This document shows, one piece after another, positions 8,811 through 10,772 of a stretch of 10,772 bases of DNA (the first letter of the stretch is position 1; every line of letters begins with the position of its first letter). Position numbers and translations under genes: made by a program. The stretch comes from Parvularia atlantis (Eukaryota; Opisthokonta; Rotosphaerida). The stretch covers positions 1-10,772 of the forward strand of contig CALSCO010000830.1 of the NCBI GenBank assembly GCA_943704415.1, read 5' to 3'. The notes beneath the pieces are model-generated. The model saw only the letters and a list, made by a program, of their open reading frames with translations. It made no database searches and had not been told where the DNA came from.

Positions 8811-8850
8811 CCGCAGTGGTCGCGGGCATTTGTTTCGCATTACAAGGCGT
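8811..8850 (+). promoter_or_regulatory. 40-bp gap: VWA8 3' end and glycosyltransferase 5' region
   Basis: Only 40 bp separate the VWA8 stop (8808-8810) from the next ATG (8851). The gap must hold the end of the VWA8 transcript and the 5' leader of the next gene, unless they overlap. It contains ATTTGTTT at 8828-8835, also found just after the glycosyltransferase stop, which is a candidate 3'-end signal. No TATA box is seen. Confidence 0.5.
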
Positions 8851-10071
8851 ATGACGAATAGGGGTGTGGCCGCGCTCGTCGTCGGCGCCGTGGCCGTCGC
8901 GCTACTCCTCGCGCTCGCGGCGTGGTCGTCGGCGTCGCCGGGCGGTGCGGGGCCGAGCAGCGTCGTGCGCGCGCCGTGCGGTGATCCGGACTCGTGGGCG
9001 TGCGCGTGCGCCGGTGCGTTCTCTTGCGCGCGCAATGTGAGAGAGAGCCGACAGAAGCGCACGCGTGGCGCGCACACAGGCGCGACGGCCAAGACGCCGC
9101 TGCTGTTCGAGACGTGCCGGCTGGCGCGGCCGTACCGCGGCGTGCTCGTGGTCGGGCTGACGAGCGCCGGCAACCTCGAGCTGACGACCAACTGGCTGAC
9201 GTCGCTGCACCGGGTCGGCTTCGATCTGCGGCACGTGGTCCTGCTCTGCGCCGACCGGGTCTCGCACGAGCACTTCCGCGCCAACAGCATCGCGGCCGTG
9301 CGCCTGTCGCCGCGCGTGTGGGAGGAGGTCTCGGCCGCGGCCGGGTGGAAGCTCGAGGCGCCCGAGGAGACGACCAACACGCTCTCGATCTACTCCCGGC
9401 CGTACCTGCTCCTGGTCAAGAACCGCCTCGCCGTGCTGCACTACCTCCTGCTCAACGGCGCCTCGGTGCTCTTTCACGACGTCGACTTGGTCTACCTCAA
9501 GCGGCACCCGCACGGCGTCGACCGGGCCATCGACCTGCTCACGGCTCAGCCCAACAAGACCATGCTGATGATGCACAACCGCAAGCCGGAGGAGTACGTC
9601 GAGTACAACATGGGCTACTTCCTCGTCCGGCCCTCGCTCGAGGCCCTCACGCTCTTCTCCGCGCTGAACACGTACATGTTTGACACGCGGATGCGCGAGT
9701 CCGAGATCGACGACCAGAACCTGTTCAACGACTACGTCCTCGGCACCAAGTACAACCTCGACACGGTGCACCTGCGCGCCGTCGTCGGCGGCCTGCCGTA
9801 CGAGGAGTTCACGCCCGGGCGCACCACCTTCGCAAACAGCGTCTGGCCGCCCACCAACGGGCCAATGTGGCCCCTCATCACGTCCAACTGGTCAGCCGAG
9901 CACGACGCCGTCACACCCGCCGTCATCCACGCCAACTGGATCCTCTCGTACGAGAAGCCGCCGCGCATGCGCGAGTATCGCATCTTCTTCTCGGACGACC
10001 CGGCGCTCGTGCACGCCGCGGGGCTCGACGCCCGCCCGACGCCGACGCCGCCGGCCGTGATCCTGGGTTGA
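8851..10071 (+). CDS. Type II membrane glycosyltransferase, GT77 / Nucleotid_trans-like
   Basis: Best model: exons 8851-9013 and 9080-10071, giving 384 aa. The 66-bp intron (GTGCGT donor, cacacag acceptor) is 3n and stop-free, so an unspliced 406-aa reading is also open. Residues 5-25 form a hydrophobic signal-anchor (runs of A/V/L) after a short N-terminal tail, as in Golgi type II enzymes. A low-complexity stem reaches about residue 60. The luminal domain has a DxD metal/nucleotide-sugar motif (LFHDVDLVYLK, D188-V-D190), YNMGYFLVRPS around residue 231, DDQNLFND from 265, and a C-terminal HANW (338-341). These are typical of Nucleotid_trans-family enzymes, a group that includes plant RRA/XEG113 arabinosyltransferases and RGXT xylosyltransferases. 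Donor sugar and acceptor cannot be read from the sequence. NKT and NWS are possible N-glycosylation sites. The start is the first ATG after the VWA8 stop and gives the membrane anchor directly. Confidence 0.87.
   Translation: MTNRGVAALVVGAVAVALLLALAAWSSASPGGAGPSSVVRAPCGDPDSWACACAGAFSCARNVRESRQKRTRGAHTGATAKTPLLFETCRLARPYRGVLVVGLTSAGNLELTTNWLTSLHRVGFDLRHVVLLCADRVSHEHFRANSIAAVRLSPRVWEEVSAAAGWKLEAPEETTNTLSIYSRPYLLLVKNRLAVLHYLLLNGASVLFHDVDLVYLKRHPHGVDRAIDLLTAQPNKTMLMMHNRKPEEYVEYNMGYFLVRPSLEALTLFSALNTYMFDTRMRESEIDDQNLFNDYVLGTKYNLDTVHLRAVVGGLPYEEFTPGRTTFANSVWPPTNGPMWPLITSNWSAEHDAVTPAVIHANWILSYEKPPRMREYRIFFSDDPALVHAAGLDARPTPTPPAVILG
9014..9079 (+). other. Probable 66-bp in-frame intron of the glycosyltransferase gene
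   Basis: It begins gtgcgttctc, the best donor class in this window, and ends gcgcacacag. Removing it fuses GCC G with GC GCG in frame. It encodes an Arg-rich 22-residue stretch without a stop, which is out of character with the flanking stem. No clear CTGAC-type branch motif is seen, so splicing is probable but not certain. Confidence 0.6.
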
Positions 10072-10136
10072 GCGGTCCCCCGTATTTGTTTTGTACAGCT
10101 ATGTGTGGCTCAGGTTACAGGCGCTGCTTGTCGATG
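10072..10136. terminator. 65-bp convergent 3' intergenic region
   Basis: This gap lies between the stop of the glycosyltransferase (10069-10071, plus) and the stop of the coiled-coil gene (10137-10139, minus), so both transcripts end in or across it. On the plus strand ATTTGTTTT starts at 10084, 13 nt after the stop, echoing ATTTGTTT at 8828. On the minus strand a TGTAA (plus-strand ttaca, 10115-10119) is present, a known polyadenylation word in some algae. The terminator role is inferred from position. Confidence 0.45.
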
Positions 10137-10741
10137 CTACAGGTACACGCCGCCGTTGCCGTCGCCGTTGCCACCGTTGCCGTCGTTGTGATGGTCGTCG
10201 GGCTCGACGTACAGCGCCGGACGCGACGCATCGCTGGGCGTGGCCACGCGCATCGACGACGACGACGACGACGACGACGCGGGCCGCCCGAGCTTGGTGT
10301 CCTGGGTCTCGCGCAGGCGCGCGCGGTAAGCGATCAGCTGCCGCTCCTGCCGCGCGATGACGCCGATGTTGTCGCGGATGGCCTGCTGGAAGTCGTCGTC
10401 GGCCGCGTTCGGGTCGGCGGCGCGTAGCTCGTCGTTCGATCGCACGAGGTGCTGCAGCGACACCTCGACCCGCTGCGGGCCGCGCCGGTCACGCTGCTGC
10501 TGCGCATCGCACGGCCCAGCGCGCACCTGGATCTCGGCCTCGAGCGCGGCCACGGACGCGCACAGGTCGCCACTGGCCGCCTGCCGCTCGCGCAGGGCGC
10601 GGTCGACGGGTGCGGGCCGGCGCTCGACGACGTAGACGCCTGGTGGATGCGGTACGCGCGCGCGTGAGCGCCGATGGCGAGACGCGGGTGGGACGGCGCG
10701 GCCGCACCGGGCATGAGTTCCCTCTCGTACCAGCCGTCCAT
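10137..10741 (-). CDS. Small coiled-coil protein of unknown function, 3 exons, 160 aa
   Basis: Minus-strand exons 10708-10741, 10527-10639 and 10137-10472 (introns 68 and 54 bp, both GT-AG with ctcac or gtgac branch-like motifs) join to 483 nt, 160 codons plus TAG at 10137-10139. The ATG has a good context (accaccATGG) and is the only one giving an open frame through both joins. Residues 1-30 are a short N-terminus with an acidic/aromatic start. About 31-107 is highly charged helix with heptad-like Leu/Ile/Val spacing (ALEAEIQ, SLQHLVRSNDEL, AIRDNIGVIARQERQL), broken by an Asp/Ala loop at 68-76; it looks like an antiparallel coiled-coil hairpin. The tail is low complexity: eight serines (115-122) encoded by a trinucleotide repeat, then a Gly/Asn/Asp-rich end finishing in GGVYL. 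No signal peptide or membrane segment is seen. I do not recognise the family. It could be a small adaptor subunit of a larger complex, but nothing here proves that. Confidence 0.8.
10150..10190 (-). repeat. Degenerate CCGTTG/CCGTCG hexamer repeat
   Basis: Imperfect six-base units (ccgttg, ccgtcg, caccgttg) repeat here and encode the Gly/Asn/Asp-rich tail of the coiled-coil protein on the minus strand. The tail length is therefore likely to vary between strains. Confidence 0.6.
10255..10278 (-). repeat. (GAC)8 trinucleotide repeat encoding Ser8
   Basis: Eight perfect GAC units lie on the plus strand. Read on the minus strand they encode the eight-serine run in the coiled-coil protein. This is a coding microsatellite. 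Confidence 0.95.
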
Positions 10742-10772
10742 GGTGGTTGATGTGCAGCGGGTGGCAGGGGGG
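10742..10772 (-). promoter_or_regulatory. 5' leader of the coiled-coil gene (partial)
   Basis: The last 31 bases lie immediately upstream of the minus-strand ATG. They end in caaccaccATGG, a favourable start context. The promoter itself is outside the window. Confidence 0.4.

Noticed and set aside
8091-9380. Minus-strand 429-codon frame spanning two plus-strand genes
   Set aside because: It crosses the VWA8 end and glycosyltransferase start antisense, with no domain recognised.
1-10772. A coordinated novel system made of the four genes
   Set aside because: The genes belong to unrelated cellular roles and face in different directions; dense packing explains their proximity.
1-10772. tRNA, rRNA or transposable elements
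   Set aside because: No cloverleaf-like arms with tRNA box sequences, rRNA segments, terminal repeats or transposase/reverse transcriptase motifs were seen.

Overview
This is a piece of a compact, very GC-rich eukaryotic nuclear genome. The evidence is dense spliceosomal introns of about 47-82 bp that interrupt conserved domains, eukaryote-type protein families (LIM, VWA8, a Golgi-type GT77-like glycosyltransferase), and intergenic gaps of only 40-75 bp. Introns share one signature: a GTGCGY-like donor, a CTGAC/CTCAC branch-like motif usually 12-25 nt before the end, a CAG acceptor, and no polypyrimidine tract. The organism is probably a protist, such as an alga or an amoeboid or flagellate lineage. 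The species cannot be named from the sequence alone.

Layout: 1-487 is non-coding or unresolved sequence, including the 3' flank of the first gene. 488-1484 (-) is a five-exon gene for a 245-residue protein of four LIM domains. 1485-1558 is a 74-bp divergent promoter region. 1559-8810 (+) is a gene of about 29-30 exons for VWA8, a giant AAA/VWA ATPase of about 1,885 residues that is mitochondrial in animals. 8811-8850 is a 40-bp gap. 8851-10071 (+) is a two-exon type II membrane glycosyltransferase. 10072-10136 is a 65-bp convergent gap. 10137-10741 (-) is a three-exon gene for a 160-residue coiled-coil protein that I do not recognise.

The LIM, glycosyltransferase and coiled-coil models close exactly in frame from start to stop. 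The VWA8 model also closes except at one place, 7894-8035. That stretch holds a 22-base G run, and the exon or exons joining the linker to the VWA domain cannot be fixed there. Two VWA8 introns use GC-AG instead of GT-AG, and both are supported by conserved protein on each side.

The four genes are unrelated in function: cytoskeletal adaptor, mitochondrial ATPase, Golgi glycosylation, unknown. They look like ordinary dense packing, not a dedicated system. The points most worth a second look are the splice signals, the G run, the very short gene gaps with a shared ATTTGTTT motif after two stop codons, and the uncharacterised coiled-coil gene.
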